64,000 nucleotides of DNA from Candidatus Zixiibacteriota bacterium (GTDB taxonomy: Bacteria > RBG-13-66-14 > B26-G2 > WVWN01), in the NCBI GenBank assembly GCA_030613505.1, contig JAUWLW010000004.1, forward strand, positions 1 to 64,000. The letters are read 5' to 3'. A program made the translations under genes and the position numbers. The notes under the pieces were generated by a model. It did no database searches. It worked only from the letters and a program-made list of their open reading frames with translations, and was not told the origin of the DNA. Shown here in pieces: positions 7,308 through 16,665 of the stretch. Position 1 is the stretch's first letter. Every line of letters starts with the position of its first letter.

Positions 7308-7758
7308 TTTAGGCCGGTCGGTTCGGAGGGGTCTAAATCGATCGTCAGAGGCGGAGTCGGGGGCGGCGTTAGGTTACCGTCGTGCCGGAAGGGTAACGCC
7401 GCGGAGCGCCGAATCGCGTACGGGCTTTGGCCTAACTATTATACTTGGATTTGTACAATTTGTTTTTGAAAGATGGTTCGGCGCGGGGAGCGGCGCCGGG
7501 CGGTTCTTTTCGCTTGACACGTTTCGGAGGGGTATGTTAGCGTGTTGGGCGAAAGGAATCACCAGATAGCGCAAACGAGGCGCGCGGCCGGAGCGAGGTA
7601 AAGGGCCGGGCGCAGCCGAGGTTTTGTATGGATTGGCCTTTAGGAGGTGAACGAGGGTTAAACGAAATACGATAAACGGGTTTTTTAAGCGATTTTCAAC
7701 AACAACGGCGCTGGACGCCAAATTTCCCTACACTTCCGAAAGGGGGTGTCCTCTCAAC
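7308..7758 (+). other. 451-bp intergenic region before the TonB receptor gene
   Basis: No credible coding frame. It contains a hairpin GGCGTTA/TAACGCC (7365-7400), a perfect -35 TTGACA (7514-7519) without a convincing -10 at the right distance (candidates TATGTT at 7533 or TAGCGT at 7538), a GC-rich foldable stretch at 7575-7625 and an AGGAGGTGA at 7641-7649 that precedes no gene start. The stretch 7514-7758 is probably the promoter and long leader of the receptor gene; the remainder is unexplained. Confidence 0.35.
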
Positions 7759-10416
7759 GTGCGCGTTAAATATTTAAGGAAGAGCCTCGCCGCGGCGGCG
7801 GTAGTTTTGCTGGCGGCGAGCGTAGCGGGCGCTGTGAATACCGGGACGATTTCAGGTCTGGTGACGGACCAGAACGGCGAGCCCGTATCCGGTGCTTTGG
7901 TCGTCGTGAAGGGTGCGAACCGTTTTGCGACGTCGAACGCCGACGGGTACTACGTCATCACGCCGGTCCCGGTCGGGACTTTCGAAGTTAAAGCGTCGCG
8001 CATAGGCCATAGCGAACAAGTCAGGACGGGCGTTAAGGTCATCGCCGGCTTGAGGACCAATACCTCGTTCCAGCTGGACTCCACGACCACGGGCGTACAC
8101 TACATCCAGTCGGAAACCCCTCTCATCAAGTGGACCGAGACGTATACCGAGAGCATTATCGGTCACGAACAAATCAAGGCGCAGGTCGTCGACGAGTTCG
8201 CCGATATGCTCGTTCGGACGCCCGGCATAGTCTATGAGAACAGCGACGCTTCGACGTTAAACCTCCACATCCGCGGCGGCCGAGGTAACGAGATTGCGTA
8301 CATCGTCGACGGCGTTAACATTACCAACCCCATCGTCGGCGGCGCCGGCATGCAGATCCCGGTCGACGCCATCGAACAGATGAACGTTATCACCGCGGGG
8401 TGGGACGCCGAGTTCGGTAAAGCGCAATCCGGGATTATCAACATCCAAACCAAAGAGGGCCGCGACAAGTACATCGGCCAGGTGGGCGTAACCCAGGAGA
8501 TCTATACAGCCAAGCGGGAGTGGGATTCCAGCAAAGCGCTGGAGTCGACCGGCCTGGAGGACCCCGCGAGCCCGCTCATCACCTGGAACACCGCGACCCG
8601 CGAGACGAATTACTCCAAGTACCGCGGCTCGTTCGGGGGCCCGATTTGGCCCGGCGTTGACCAGCTCGGCTACTTCGTCGCGGGCGACTACACCCGCGAC
8701 TGGACCGTATACCCGTTACCGGATCCCCGCATCCAGTGGAACACCAACGGCAAACTCTCCATCAGGCCTACCGGCCGCTTACGGATGGTGGTGAGCGGCG
8801 GTCGGGCATGGGAGGAGCGCCAACTCTTCTCCAACGAGTACCAATATAACCTCGACGGGTACTACTTCCGCAAAGAGGGGACCAACCGGTTGAGCGCCAA
8901 CTTAACCCACAACGTGACGGACCGCTTCTACTACAGCGTCACCGGCGCAACCTTCAACAACAACCGTTCGCTCATGACGGGCGGGAAACACTGGACCGAT
9001 TATGACCTCAACCGCGTTAAGACCGACCCCACCGGGTGGTTCGTAACTTCCGGCGACTTTCCCGTCTACGAGACGCGGGACCAGGTATATTTCGACGGCA
9101 AGGCCGACTTCCGATACGAGGTCGCCCGCGTAGGCGACAACCGCGCGCTGTCTATGAACGTCATCAAGGGCGGCGTGGGGTTCAAAACCCAGGACGTCGA
9201 CTTCTACCAGGTCCAGACCTACCCGGCCAACGTCTACACCGACATCTTCCACACCTACCCGTTCGAGAGTCACCTCTACCTCCAGGACAAGCTGGAGTAC
9301 TCGGGTATGGTCATCAACATTGGGGCGCGGTTCGACGTCTTCGACCCCAACGCGACGTACCCGGCGGACCCTTTCAACTTCCGGTGGGGTTACTCCCACA
9401 GCCCGATCACCGGCGAAGAGTTTGAGCGTATGAACTCCGATTCGCCGTATCGTAGCTATTGGGAGATGCCGCGGATAGAGGCGGAGAAGTCGTACCAGGT
9501 GAGCCCGCGTGTGGGCATCTCCTACCCGATCTCGGACCGCGACAAGCTCCACTTCTCGTACGGCCACTTCTTCCAGGTGCCGCCGCTGATCTACCTCTAC
9601 CGGAGCATTCAGTCACAATTGACCGGCGCTTACCCCATCATGGGTAACCCGGACCTCTTGCCGCAGAAGACAGTGCAGTACGAGATCGGCGTCGAGCACC
9701 TCTTCACCGACGACCTCAAGGCCAAAGTCTCGGCGTACTTCAAGGATATCAAGGACCTTATAGACACCCAGCGTATCAACTACGAGCAGGGCTGGAACTA
9801 CACCAAGATCATAAACGCCGACTTCGGCTCGGTGCGCGGCATGGAGGTCACCATCGACAAGCGGATGACGAGGCACTTCTCAGGTAACATGGGGTACACG
9901 TTCTCGGTGGCCAAGGGCCTCGCGTCCTCATATTGGCAGGGTTATAACTACGCCTACCGCGGGTGGGACGTACCCAACCGTGAGGACTTACTCAACTGGG
10001 ACCAGACCCACAAACTCGACGTCACCTTGGATTACCGGACCAATTTCGACATCCACAACTTCGGCGCCAACACCACCATCTCGTACGGTTCCGGCATGCC
10101 ATACTCCAAACCGCCGTCGGGAATCGGCCAACCCGATGTCAACTCCGAGCGTATGCCCTGGACGATAAACTGGAACGTCAAGGCCGATTACTCGGTGACG
10201 TACTGGGGCCTGAACTACACCTTGTTCTGCGAAGTCATCAACCTCCTCAACCACGACAACGTCTTTAACTTCGGCGAGGATGAAGGTGACGGCGCGAGCG
10301 CCGACTGGCTGCCGTGGTACTACTTCTACGGCGACGCCGACGGCCCGTATGACGATATGGAATGCTATGGCGACCCGTTGCGTCTGCGCGTCGGGTTGGA
10401 AATAGGGTTCCTCTAA
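7759..10416 (+). CDS. TonB-dependent receptor with N-terminal carboxypeptidase-regulatory-like domain
   Basis: 885 residues from GTG 7759 (AGGGGG upstream). A signal peptide (residues 1-27) is followed by a CarboxypepD_reg-like beta-sandwich (GTISGLVTDQNGEPVSGALV, about 28-115), a plug domain (about 140-240, with LHIRGGRGNEIAYIVDGV and IEQMNVITAGWDAEFG) and a long barrel with aromatic-rich strands. This layout resembles SusC-like or Oar-like receptors. The ligand cannot be read. Its position directly before a FlgD-tailed secreted protein and a PorV/PorQ barrel suggests one surface or export module. A terminator-like hairpin follows. Confidence 0.9.
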   Translation: MRVKYLRKSLAAAAVVLLAASVAGAVNTGTISGLVTDQNGEPVSGALVVVKGANRFATSNADGYYVITPVPVGTFEVKASRIGHSEQVRTGVKVIAGLRTNTSFQLDSTTTGVHYIQSETPLIKWTETYTESIIGHEQIKAQVVDEFADMLVRTPGIVYENSDASTLNLHIRGGRGNEIAYIVDGVNITNPIVGGAGMQIPVDAIEQMNVITAGWDAEFGKAQSGIINIQTKEGRDKYIGQVGVTQEIYTAKREWDSSKALESTGLEDPASPLITWNTATRETNYSKYRGSFGGPIWPGVDQLGYFVAGDYTRDWTVYPLPDPRIQWNTNGKLSIRPTGRLRMVVSGGRAWEERQLFSNEYQYNLDGYYFRKEGTNRLSANLTHNVTDRFYYSVTGATFNNNRSLMTGGKHWTDYDLNRVKTDPTGWFVTSGDFPVYETRDQVYFDGKADFRYEVARVGDNRALSMNVIKGGVGFKTQDVDFYQVQTYPANVYTDIFHTYPFESHLYLQDKLEYSGMVINIGARFDVFDPNATYPADPFNFRWGYSHSPITGEEFERMNSDSPYRSYWEMPRIEAEKSYQVSPRVGISYPISDRDKLHFSYGHFFQVPPLIYLYRSIQSQLTGAYPIMGNPDLLPQKTVQYEIGVEHLFTDDLKAKVSAYFKDIKDLIDTQRINYEQGWNYTKIINADFGSVRGMEVTIDKRMTRHFSGNMGYTFSVAKGLASSYWQGYNYAYRGWDVPNREDLLNWDQTHKLDVTLDYRTNFDIHNFGANTTISYGSGMPYSKPPSGIGQPDVNSERMPWTINWNVKADYSVTYWGLNYTLFCEVINLLNHDNVFNFGEDEGDGASADWLPWYYFYGDADGPYDDMECYGDPLRLRVGLEIGFL

Positions 10417-10429
10417 TAACGGATAAATT

Positions 10430-10463
10430 GGGGGGTCGCCACGGCTGGTGGCCCCCCCTTTCC
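10430..10463 (+). terminator. Intrinsic terminator or attenuating hairpin after the receptor gene
   Basis: GGGGGG (10430-10435) pairs with CCCCCC near 10452-10458, with an inner CCAC/GTGG stem, followed by a short TTTCC. The T-run is short, so partial read-through into the next gene (start 10495) is likely. Confidence 0.5.
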
Positions 10464-10494
10464 GTATCTCTTCGCGAGAAAGGAGAGAGGAAAG

Positions 10495-12687
10495 TTGAGA
10501 ATTCTAAGACGGATAGGGCCGATACCACGTCTCGTTTTGGCGGGTGTGGTCGCGGCCGGCGCGGTCTTGACATTGACCGCGGCCGTAAAGAAAGGCGCGC
10601 GCGCCGGACCACACGAGATGGATGCGATAGCTTTCGGATACCTCGACGTCGGCAACTTCTGGAATAAAATCTGGAACCGGCTCTACGTCGGCGATCAGTT
10701 TGGTGACGCTAAGTCCGGCACATGGCCTGGCGGCTCCGGCGTAAGCTACTTGTACATCGGCAACTTGTGGTTCGGCACCCTCATAGGCGGTGGTATTTAC
10801 GTCAGCGGCGACTTCCCCTACGCCTCCGGCGGCCCCGAGTGGCACGAGCTTCCGCCTACCGAGAGCGAGCTGCTGATGAGCAATAAAGGCAATTGGGAGC
10901 AGCGGCCAAGCTACGTCAAGACCACCGGCGACCTCGACACGTACGCCATCTGTGACGACTCCGACGCCGGGGAGAAAGGGCCCATACCGGTCGAGGGCGA
11001 GATGCACGCCATCCAATGGTCCGCCCCCGGCCACGACGACTGGATCGTCCTTGAGTGCTGGATAACCAATAAGAACGCGAGCCGGATCGAGGAATGTTAC
11101 GTCTCGCTGGCGTACGACCTCGACATTGGCGGCTCGCTCGACTACATCGACGACCTCGTCGGTTACGACGGTAACGAAATCTACGATTTATGGACCAACC
11201 CGACGAGAGCGGGGGATGAGTGGACTATCGAAGCCCCGGACGGGATAGCCGACGAGTACGACGCGGTTAACTTCACGTCCACCTCCGCCGAAAAGCCGCT
11301 CGATAAGAAAATGAACGGCTGGCCGCGCATGATGGCCTACATGTACGACGAGGGCGGCGACGCCCGCGACGTGCCGGGCTACTGCGGCCTCCGCGTCATG
11401 GGCTGGATGGACGACGACGATAAGGTCGGTTCTCTTATAGAGATCTCGAGCCAGCACTCCTGGGACATCATGAACGACCCCGAGAACGACGCGTATAAGT
11501 ACGGCTACATGATCGACGTCGGCACGTACGAGGAGGTCAACACCGCGTACGACTGGCGCATCGACCCGGTCTTCGGCCCCTTCGAGCTGGAGCCCGACGA
11601 GGTCGTGCATTGGTGGACCGGCGTCATCATGGGCCGGGACCTAAACGGCCTGCGGACAAACTCCGACGCGCTGTACGCTGACTTCCTGGGGCCCGACGGC
11701 CTGCCCGGAACCGACGACGACTGGGAAGTGGTGGCTCCGCCGACGTCGCCCCGCCTGGTGGCGGTGCGCGGCAATAACCAGGTAACGATCCGCTGGAACC
11801 CGCGCTACAAAGCGGGCAAGAACACCGAGACCGACAGGGACCCCCGCTCCGGCCTACGGGACTTCGACGGTTACATCGTGTGGCGCTCGGACGTCGGCTT
11901 CGACTCCGGCTGGGAACCGATCCTCTGGGTCGATAAGCTCAGCAAGAGAAGCTCCGAAAACCCCGACGCCGACAAGAGGTTCTACGCCTGGGGCTGGCGG
12001 GTTTCGACCTTTTCCGAAAAACGCCTTAACGAGCGGGTCCCGAACGGTAAGGTCGTCGCCACCGAACCCAATTTAGAAGGAAAGCCGGCCGTAGCTTTCG
12101 AGAATATCCGCGGCTCGTTCCCGACGAACACCCGCCAGGGCGGCGCGGTGCGTTTGCGTAAGGTCTCCGGTTATTACGAGCTGGTGGACGGCGTGGACGC
12201 GGGCGGCGCCGTAACCGGCGACCTCGCCAACGGCACGCGTTACTACTACGCCGTCGTAGGGTACGATTTCGGCAGAAAAACAAAAACGGGCGGCGACCGC
12301 CCGACCGCGGGCGGAAGGAACGTCAACGCGCTGCAGGTTATTCCCTTACCGCTGGCCGGCAGCGTAATGGACGACATTAGCGTCGTTCCCAACCCGTACA
12401 AGGGCAGCGCGGACTGGGAAGAGTGGACCGGTTCCGGCACGCGCCTCGGCAAGATCTACTTCATGAACCTGCCGGAGAAGTGCACCGTCCGGATCTACAC
12501 TATCGCGGGCGACCTCGTCCGCACGATGGAACATAACGACGTCACCTTCGGCGCCCTGGGCTGGGACCTCACCGGCGAAGCGGGCGTCCAGGTGGCGAGC
12601 GGTATCTACGTCTATCACGTTGACGCGCCCGATTACGGCGAAAAAATAGGAAAATTCGCCGTCTTAGTCGGCCGCCAAAGCCAATAA
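10495..12687 (+). CDS. Large secreted protein with FlgD/type-IX-like C-terminal domain
   Basis: 730 residues from TTG 10495 after AGGAGAGAGG. An N-terminal hydrophobic segment (residues 12-32) acts as signal or anchor. Residues 35-400 are an Asp/Trp/Gly-rich region of no family I recognise; about 412-600 look like a fibronectin-III-type domain (SPRLVAVRGNNQVTIRWNP); the last 100 residues (VVPNPYKGS, TVRIYTIAGDLVRTM, LTGEAGVQVASGIYVYHV) form the FlgD-Ig/type-IX-sorting-like fold seen in secreted proteins of FCB bacteria. It sits 15 bp before the PorV/PorQ gene. Its end lacks the SLGRVKALFE tail, so two kinds of C-terminus coexist here. Confidence 0.75.
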   Translation: MRILRRIGPIPRLVLAGVVAAGAVLTLTAAVKKGARAGPHEMDAIAFGYLDVGNFWNKIWNRLYVGDQFGDAKSGTWPGGSGVSYLYIGNLWFGTLIGGGIYVSGDFPYASGGPEWHELPPTESELLMSNKGNWEQRPSYVKTTGDLDTYAICDDSDAGEKGPIPVEGEMHAIQWSAPGHDDWIVLECWITNKNASRIEECYVSLAYDLDIGGSLDYIDDLVGYDGNEIYDLWTNPTRAGDEWTIEAPDGIADEYDAVNFTSTSAEKPLDKKMNGWPRMMAYMYDEGGDARDVPGYCGLRVMGWMDDDDKVGSLIEISSQHSWDIMNDPENDAYKYGYMIDVGTYEEVNTAYDWRIDPVFGPFELEPDEVVHWWTGVIMGRDLNGLRTNSDALYADFLGPDGLPGTDDDWEVVAPPTSPRLVAVRGNNQVTIRWNPRYKAGKNTETDRDPRSGLRDFDGYIVWRSDVGFDSGWEPILWVDKLSKRSSENPDADKRFYAWGWRVSTFSEKRLNERVPNGKVVATEPNLEGKPAVAFENIRGSFPTNTRQGGAVRLRKVSGYYELVDGVDAGGAVTGDLANGTRYYYAVVGYDFGRKTKTGGDRPTAGGRNVNALQVIPLPLAGSVMDDISVVPNPYKGSADWEEWTGSGTRLGKIYFMNLPEKCTVRIYTIAGDLVRTMEHNDVTFGALGWDLTGEAGVQVASGIYVYHVDAPDYGEKIGKFAVLVGRQSQ

Positions 12688-12702
12688 GGGAGGTACAGAC
12701 AG

Positions 12703-13668
12703 ATGCGTAAGATGCTAATAACGTTTGCGGCTTTGGCGATAGTCTGCGCGTCGTGCGCTTTCGCCGTTGGCAAAGAGGGCACCTCCGGCGCCAAGTTCCT
12801 CAACGTCGGGGTAGGCGCTCGCGCCGCGGCGATGGCCGACGCGTACGACCCGATAGCGTCAGGGCCGGAAGCTGTATTCTGGAACGCCGCCGGCCTGGTC
12901 AACGTTGAGAACCAGGGCATCTCGGTCAGCGACAACGAGTGGATAGCCGATACCCGTATGGTCGCGGGCGCGTACGCCCGCCGGTTCGGCTTCGGCACGG
13001 TCGGTTTCATGGTCCAATCCTTGATGTACGGCAATATGGATGAGACCACGGTCGGAAAACCCGACGGCACCGGCAACACCTTCAGCGCTATGGACATGGC
13101 CGCCGGCGTCGCTCTGGGACGACGACTGACCGACCGTTTCTCCGTCGGCGGGGTGGTGAAGTTGGTACGTATGTCGTTCAGCGACGTAGAGGGCGTAGAC
13201 CCGGCGATGGGCGTCGCCTTCGACGTCGGAACGCAGTACATGACCGGCTTCCGCACGCTCCGCATGGCGATCTCGCTCCAAAACCTCGGACCCGAGATGC
13301 AGTACGGCGGGACCTATGGCGAGCTCCCACGAAATCGCGAAGAAGGAGAACGCGAACAGGAAGAATACGAGACCTTCAGCTTGCCAGTCATCGTCCGCTT
13401 GGGCTTAGCCTACGACCCGGCGGAGAACATGACGGTGTGCGTTAACGCCGCCCACCCCAACGACGGCGACGAGACGCTCGACTTCGGCGGCGAGTGGTGG
13501 CCGCTGAAGGTGGTCGCCATCCGCGGGGGCTACAAACTCAACTACGACGAGGCAAAGTACACCGGCGGCGTAGGATTCAAGTTCAGCGGCTTCCGCCCCG
13601 ACCTGTCGTACACCAGCATGGGTCGGCTGGGTTATTCGCTCAAAGCGACCCTGAACTACGACTTCTAA
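12703..13668 (+). CDS. PorV/PorQ-family outer-membrane barrel
   Basis: 321 residues with a signal peptide (to about residue 22). The start of the mature protein, GTSGAKFLNVGVGARAAAMA then FWNAAGLV, is the conserved opening of the PorV/PorQ family, followed by amphipathic strands to a C-terminal aromatic (LNYDF). PorV is the outer-membrane shuttle of the type IX secretion system; the wider family occurs in many FCB and candidate-phylum bacteria whether or not a full type IX system is known. No other type IX component (SprA, PorU, GldKLMN) is in the window. It closes the surface module and is followed by a strong terminator. Confidence 0.88.
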   Translation: MRKMLITFAALAIVCASCAFAVGKEGTSGAKFLNVGVGARAAAMADAYDPIASGPEAVFWNAAGLVNVENQGISVSDNEWIADTRMVAGAYARRFGFGTVGFMVQSLMYGNMDETTVGKPDGTGNTFSAMDMAAGVALGRRLTDRFSVGGVVKLVRMSFSDVEGVDPAMGVAFDVGTQYMTGFRTLRMAISLQNLGPEMQYGGTYGELPRNREEGEREQEEYETFSLPVIVRLGLAYDPAENMTVCVNAAHPNDGDETLDFGGEWWPLKVVAIRGGYKLNYDEAKYTGGVGFKFSGFRPDLSYTSMGRLGYSLKATLNYDF

Positions 13669-13688
13669 AAAGCCGCGATAAGCAAAGA

Positions 13689-13718
13689 AACCCCGGGCCC
13701 TTCGCGGCCCGGGGTTTT
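13689..13718 (+). terminator. Intrinsic terminator after the PorV/PorQ gene
   Basis: Near-perfect hairpin AACCCCGGGCC / GGCCCGGGGTT with a small CTTCGC loop, followed by TTTTC. Confidence 0.85.
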
Positions 13719-13756
13719 CGTAGGCGCGCGTCGGCGCCGACGTCGACACTTACGGG

Positions 13757-13785
13757 TTGCGAAGGAGGCTGTGATATTTTATAAT
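13757..13785 (+). promoter_or_regulatory. Promoter for the GWxTD gene cluster
   Basis: TTGCGA (13757-13762), 17-bp spacer, TATAAT (13780-13785, consensus). Predicted start near 13792, about 6 nt before ATG 13798. An AGGAGG at 13763-13768 lies inside the spacer and would not be transcribed. Confidence 0.6.
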
Positions 13786-13797
13786 CACCGTCGAATT

Positions 13798-15195
13798 ATG
13801 TTAGGTAAAGTGCTCGAGAACGTGCGGCGTTACGTCGCCGTATGCGCGGCGTTGTTAGTCCCGGCCGTGCCGGCCCAGGCCGACGAGGGGTTCTATTTCG
13901 ACTACGCGTTCTTCTACCCCCGCGCGGGCGAGAAGGTGGTAGTCGAATTCTACGTAGCCGTTCCCCTCGAGCGGCTGGAGGGGGTCGAAACCGCGGAAGG
14001 GACGACGTACAATTTCAACGTCGGCGTACAAGTGACGCGCCCTTCGAGCGGCGCCGTAGTAGCCAACGCCCTCAAGGCGAAGACGGCTCGCATATCCGCG
14101 GGCGAAGACGTCAAAGCGCCGCTGTCGGTGAGCCAATTGGACGTCGCCGTGCCGCCCGGCGACTATCATTTTGAAATAGGCGTGGGGGACCTGGGGGGCG
14201 GCGGCTCCCGCGTAAGCACGCTGGACGTCACCGTTCCCGCGCCCGCGGACGGGCCCTTCGCCTCGGGGATCGAACTGGCCAGCTCCATAGCGCCCGTGGA
14301 CGCGGACGTGGTCGGCGAATTCGTTAAAAACGGCCTAAACGTCATTCCCAACCCTACAAAACTTGTAAACGACGGCGACGGGGCGTTACCAATATATTAC
14401 GAGCTTTACCGGTTGCCGATGGGGGAGGACGGTAAGGCGAATTTCGTGGTTTCGTACGACGTGTCGCAGCTCAACGGCCGCCGTTTCCTCAAAGTCGAAC
14501 GGGCACTGGAAGCCACGGCGCCGGACGTAGTGTGTGCCGAGACGTTGGACCTGAAGGGCGTGCCGCCGGGCAGTTACGAGTTATCGTTGCGTCTCGAGAG
14601 CCGCGGCGGCGATGAGCTGTTGCGGGCGCGGAAGAAGTTCATGGTGTTCCATCACGTCACGGGGAAGGAGCTGGCCGATCTCAAAGGGAAGTTCATGCCT
14701 TATTCCCTGGAAGAGGAGAAACAGAAGCGTCGCGAATTGTCGCTGGTCGCGAGCGACGCCGAGCTGGCGGCTTTCGACGCCCTGTCGACGGAAGAGAAAC
14801 CCATATTCGTCGACAACTTCTGGGCCCGGCGCGACCCCGACCCGGACACGCCCGTCAACGAGATTAAAAACGCTTTTTATACGCGGTACTACTACGTCCA
14901 GGAACGTTATACCACGCCGTTTCGCGAGGGCGTCGACACCGATATGGGCCGGATATATTTAAAGTACGGGGAGCCGGACGAGGTGCTCCGCTCGCCGATG
15001 GGTATGAGGTCCGAAGTAAGCATCAACACGTCGACGTGGCAGTCGAAACCATTCGAGGCTTGGGAATATTTCACCACCGGCGGCGTAGATACTCAATATG
15101 TGTTGTTCGTATTCATAGATGACGAAGGCGACGGCTCCTTCGATCTCGACGCGTCGACCGTCCCCGGCTACGGCCGGCTGATACGCTCGAATTAA
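13798..15195 (+). CDS. GWxTD-domain exported protein
   Basis: 465 residues. GTG 13771 is in frame, but it lies inside the promoter and only 2 nt from AGGAGG, so ATG 13798 is preferred. A signal peptide (to PAQA) is followed by a beta-rich region and, from about residue 310, the GWxTD domain: FDALSTEEKPIFVDNFWARRDPDP, then MGRIYLKYGEPDEV and WEYFTTGG. The domain is widespread in Acidobacteria, Gemmatimonadetes and FCB-type candidate phyla and its function is unknown. It heads a set with two lipoproteins, which suggests an envelope role. Confidence 0.85.
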   Translation: MLGKVLENVRRYVAVCAALLVPAVPAQADEGFYFDYAFFYPRAGEKVVVEFYVAVPLERLEGVETAEGTTYNFNVGVQVTRPSSGAVVANALKAKTARISAGEDVKAPLSVSQLDVAVPPGDYHFEIGVGDLGGGGSRVSTLDVTVPAPADGPFASGIELASSIAPVDADVVGEFVKNGLNVIPNPTKLVNDGDGALPIYYELYRLPMGEDGKANFVVSYDVSQLNGRRFLKVERALEATAPDVVCAETLDLKGVPPGSYELSLRLESRGGDELLRARKKFMVFHHVTGKELADLKGKFMPYSLEEEKQKRRELSLVASDAELAAFDALSTEEKPIFVDNFWARRDPDPDTPVNEIKNAFYTRYYYVQERYTTPFREGVDTDMGRIYLKYGEPDEVLRSPMGMRSEVSINTSTWQSKPFEAWEYFTTGGVDTQYVLFVFIDDEGDGSFDLDASTVPGYGRLIRSN

Positions 15196-15245
15196 ACGCT
15201 TCGGGCGGTTGACGCGGTGCGGTACTAACCCGGAGGTAATACGTA

Positions 15246-15893
15246 ATGGAGATATTCAGGCGTAATCTGGCTCCGATATCGGCGCTGGCGGGACTGGCCT
15301 TCTTGGCGGTCGCGTGCGGTAAAGTTACGTACGCGGTCCCCGACGAGTACCTGGGCGACGGGGAATTGCTCGCCGCCTCTATGGAGGTCGCCGCCGTCCA
15401 ACTGGGCGAGAATCGCGTGTTGCAGCCCGAGAACGGTCCCTTCGTGGTGGAGAGCCTGGGCGAGGACGACGGGGAGTACGACTGGTTGTACAGCCGGTTT
15501 GAGGATGTCGTGGCCCAAGAGCTCTCGAGCCGAGGTTTGGAAGTTTTACCTGAGGCGACCGGCGAAGAGACCGCCGTCAAGTATCGATTAATCGAATCGC
15601 GCGTCGTCAACGCTAAAGCGGAACGGGGCCAGGTTAGGCGTATAGGCCGCACCGTAGCGCACATCCGCATATACGGCGTAGACGGCGAACTATTCTGGGC
15701 GGGCGAATACGAGGGCGATTTCGAAAACGTAGTGCCGAAAGGCGTAATAAGCAAGCTCGAGGACGAGCGGATAGAGCAGATCGGGCCCCAACGCCCGGAG
15801 GCCGGCCAGAATCCGTTCGTAGAACCGTTGCTGGTCACGGGTATCACGGGAGCGTTGATATACCTCTTCGCGGTTTCAGCCTCCGCCGAGTAA
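15246..15893 (+). CDS. Lipoprotein of unknown function with C-terminal hydrophobic segment
   Basis: 215 residues; the signal peptide ends in a lipobox-like LAVAC (Cys24). The middle part, including DEYLGDGELLAASMEVAAVQL and a Val-rich region with RRIGRTVAHIRIYG, resembles the fold of small curli/CsgG-like or DUF-type lipoproteins, but I cannot name a family. A hydrophobic stretch (LVTGITGALIYLFAVS) lies close to the C-terminus, which is unusual for an outer-membrane lipoprotein. It is 6 bp before the BamD-like gene and 50 bp after the GWxTD gene, so the three are probably co-expressed. Confidence 0.7.
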   Translation: MEIFRRNLAPISALAGLAFLAVACGKVTYAVPDEYLGDGELLAASMEVAAVQLGENRVLQPENGPFVVESLGEDDGEYDWLYSRFEDVVAQELSSRGLEVLPEATGEETAVKYRLIESRVVNAKAERGQVRRIGRTVAHIRIYGVDGELFWAGEYEGDFENVVPKGVISKLEDERIEQIGPQRPEAGQNPFVEPLLVTGITGALIYLFAVSASAE

Positions 15894-15899
15894 CGCGAT

Positions 15900-16643
15900 A
15901 TGCGACGCAGGCTCGCGACATTCGGTACGGTGGCCGCGGCGCTGGTTATAATTGCTTGCGCCTCAAAGAAGATTGCGCTCGAATTGAGCGTGGACCAGTT
16001 GCGCGCCACGGGATTAGCCAAACTGGAAGCGGGGGACCAACCCGGGGCGCGGGAGATGTTCGAGGATATGATAACGCGCTCCAGCGCCGTAGCCCCGGAA
16101 GCGTTGTATTATATCGCGGTATCGTACTACGACCAGGGTTTGTACGAAGAAGCGTTTGTGCGTTTCGAACAGATCATCGACCGCTACCCGGCGAGCGAGT
16201 GGTGCGACGACGCGCAGTATATGAAGGCCGAGTCGAGGCTGGCTTCCGCGTTGCCCCTCGACCGGGACCAGACCGCGGTCGACGAAGCGCTTGACGAATT
16301 CGTGACGTTGATCGAGGAATACGAGAACTCGCCTCTCGTACCGGAAGCGCAGGAGGGTATCGCCAAAGCGCGCCGCTTGAAGGCTGCGAAGTTGTTGGCC
16401 ATCGGGAAGTTTTATAAGAAGACGGGCGAGCGCCGGGCGGCCGTTGTCTACTTCGAGAACCTCGCCGCGGATTACCCGGGATATGAACGTTTGGATGAAG
16501 CTGCGTTCCTCGCTGCCGAGTGTTACGGCGCGTTGGGGGATGCCGAGGCGGCCTCCCGAAACTACCGCGTAGTGTTGAGTCGTTTCCCCGAGAGTCCCTT
16601 CGCTGCGGCCGCGGCTTCCCGCCTGGCCGCGCTGGAAGGATAG
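15900..16643 (+). CDS. bamD: BamD/YfiO-like TPR lipoprotein
   Basis: 247 residues; lipobox VIIAC (Cys20), then tetratricopeptide repeats from about residue 40 (GLAKLEAGDQPGAREMFEDM, YYIAVSYYDQGLYEEAFVRFEQIIDRYP, ARRLKAAKLLAIGKFYKKTGERRAAVVYFEN). The spacing and the IDRYPASEWCDDAQYM motif fit outer-membrane assembly lipoprotein BamD, which binds BamA and recruits outer-membrane proteins. BamA is not in the window, and BamD cannot be separated from related YbgF-like TPR proteins with certainty. It lies 22 bp before nadD. Confidence 0.72.
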   Translation: MRRRLATFGTVAAALVIIACASKKIALELSVDQLRATGLAKLEAGDQPGAREMFEDMITRSSAVAPEALYYIAVSYYDQGLYEEAFVRFEQIIDRYPASEWCDDAQYMKAESRLASALPLDRDQTAVDEALDEFVTLIEEYENSPLVPEAQEGIAKARRLKAAKLLAIGKFYKKTGERRAAVVYFENLAADYPGYERLDEAAFLAAECYGALGDAEAASRNYRVVLSRFPESPFAAAAASRLAALEG

Positions 16644-16665
16644 CGAAAAAGCGAAAACCGTTTAC

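Noticed and set aside
13771..13797. GTG start preceded by AGGAGG for the GWxTD gene
   Set aside because: Spacing is 2 nt and the region overlaps a 17-bp-spaced promoter; ATG 13798 gives a normal signal peptide.
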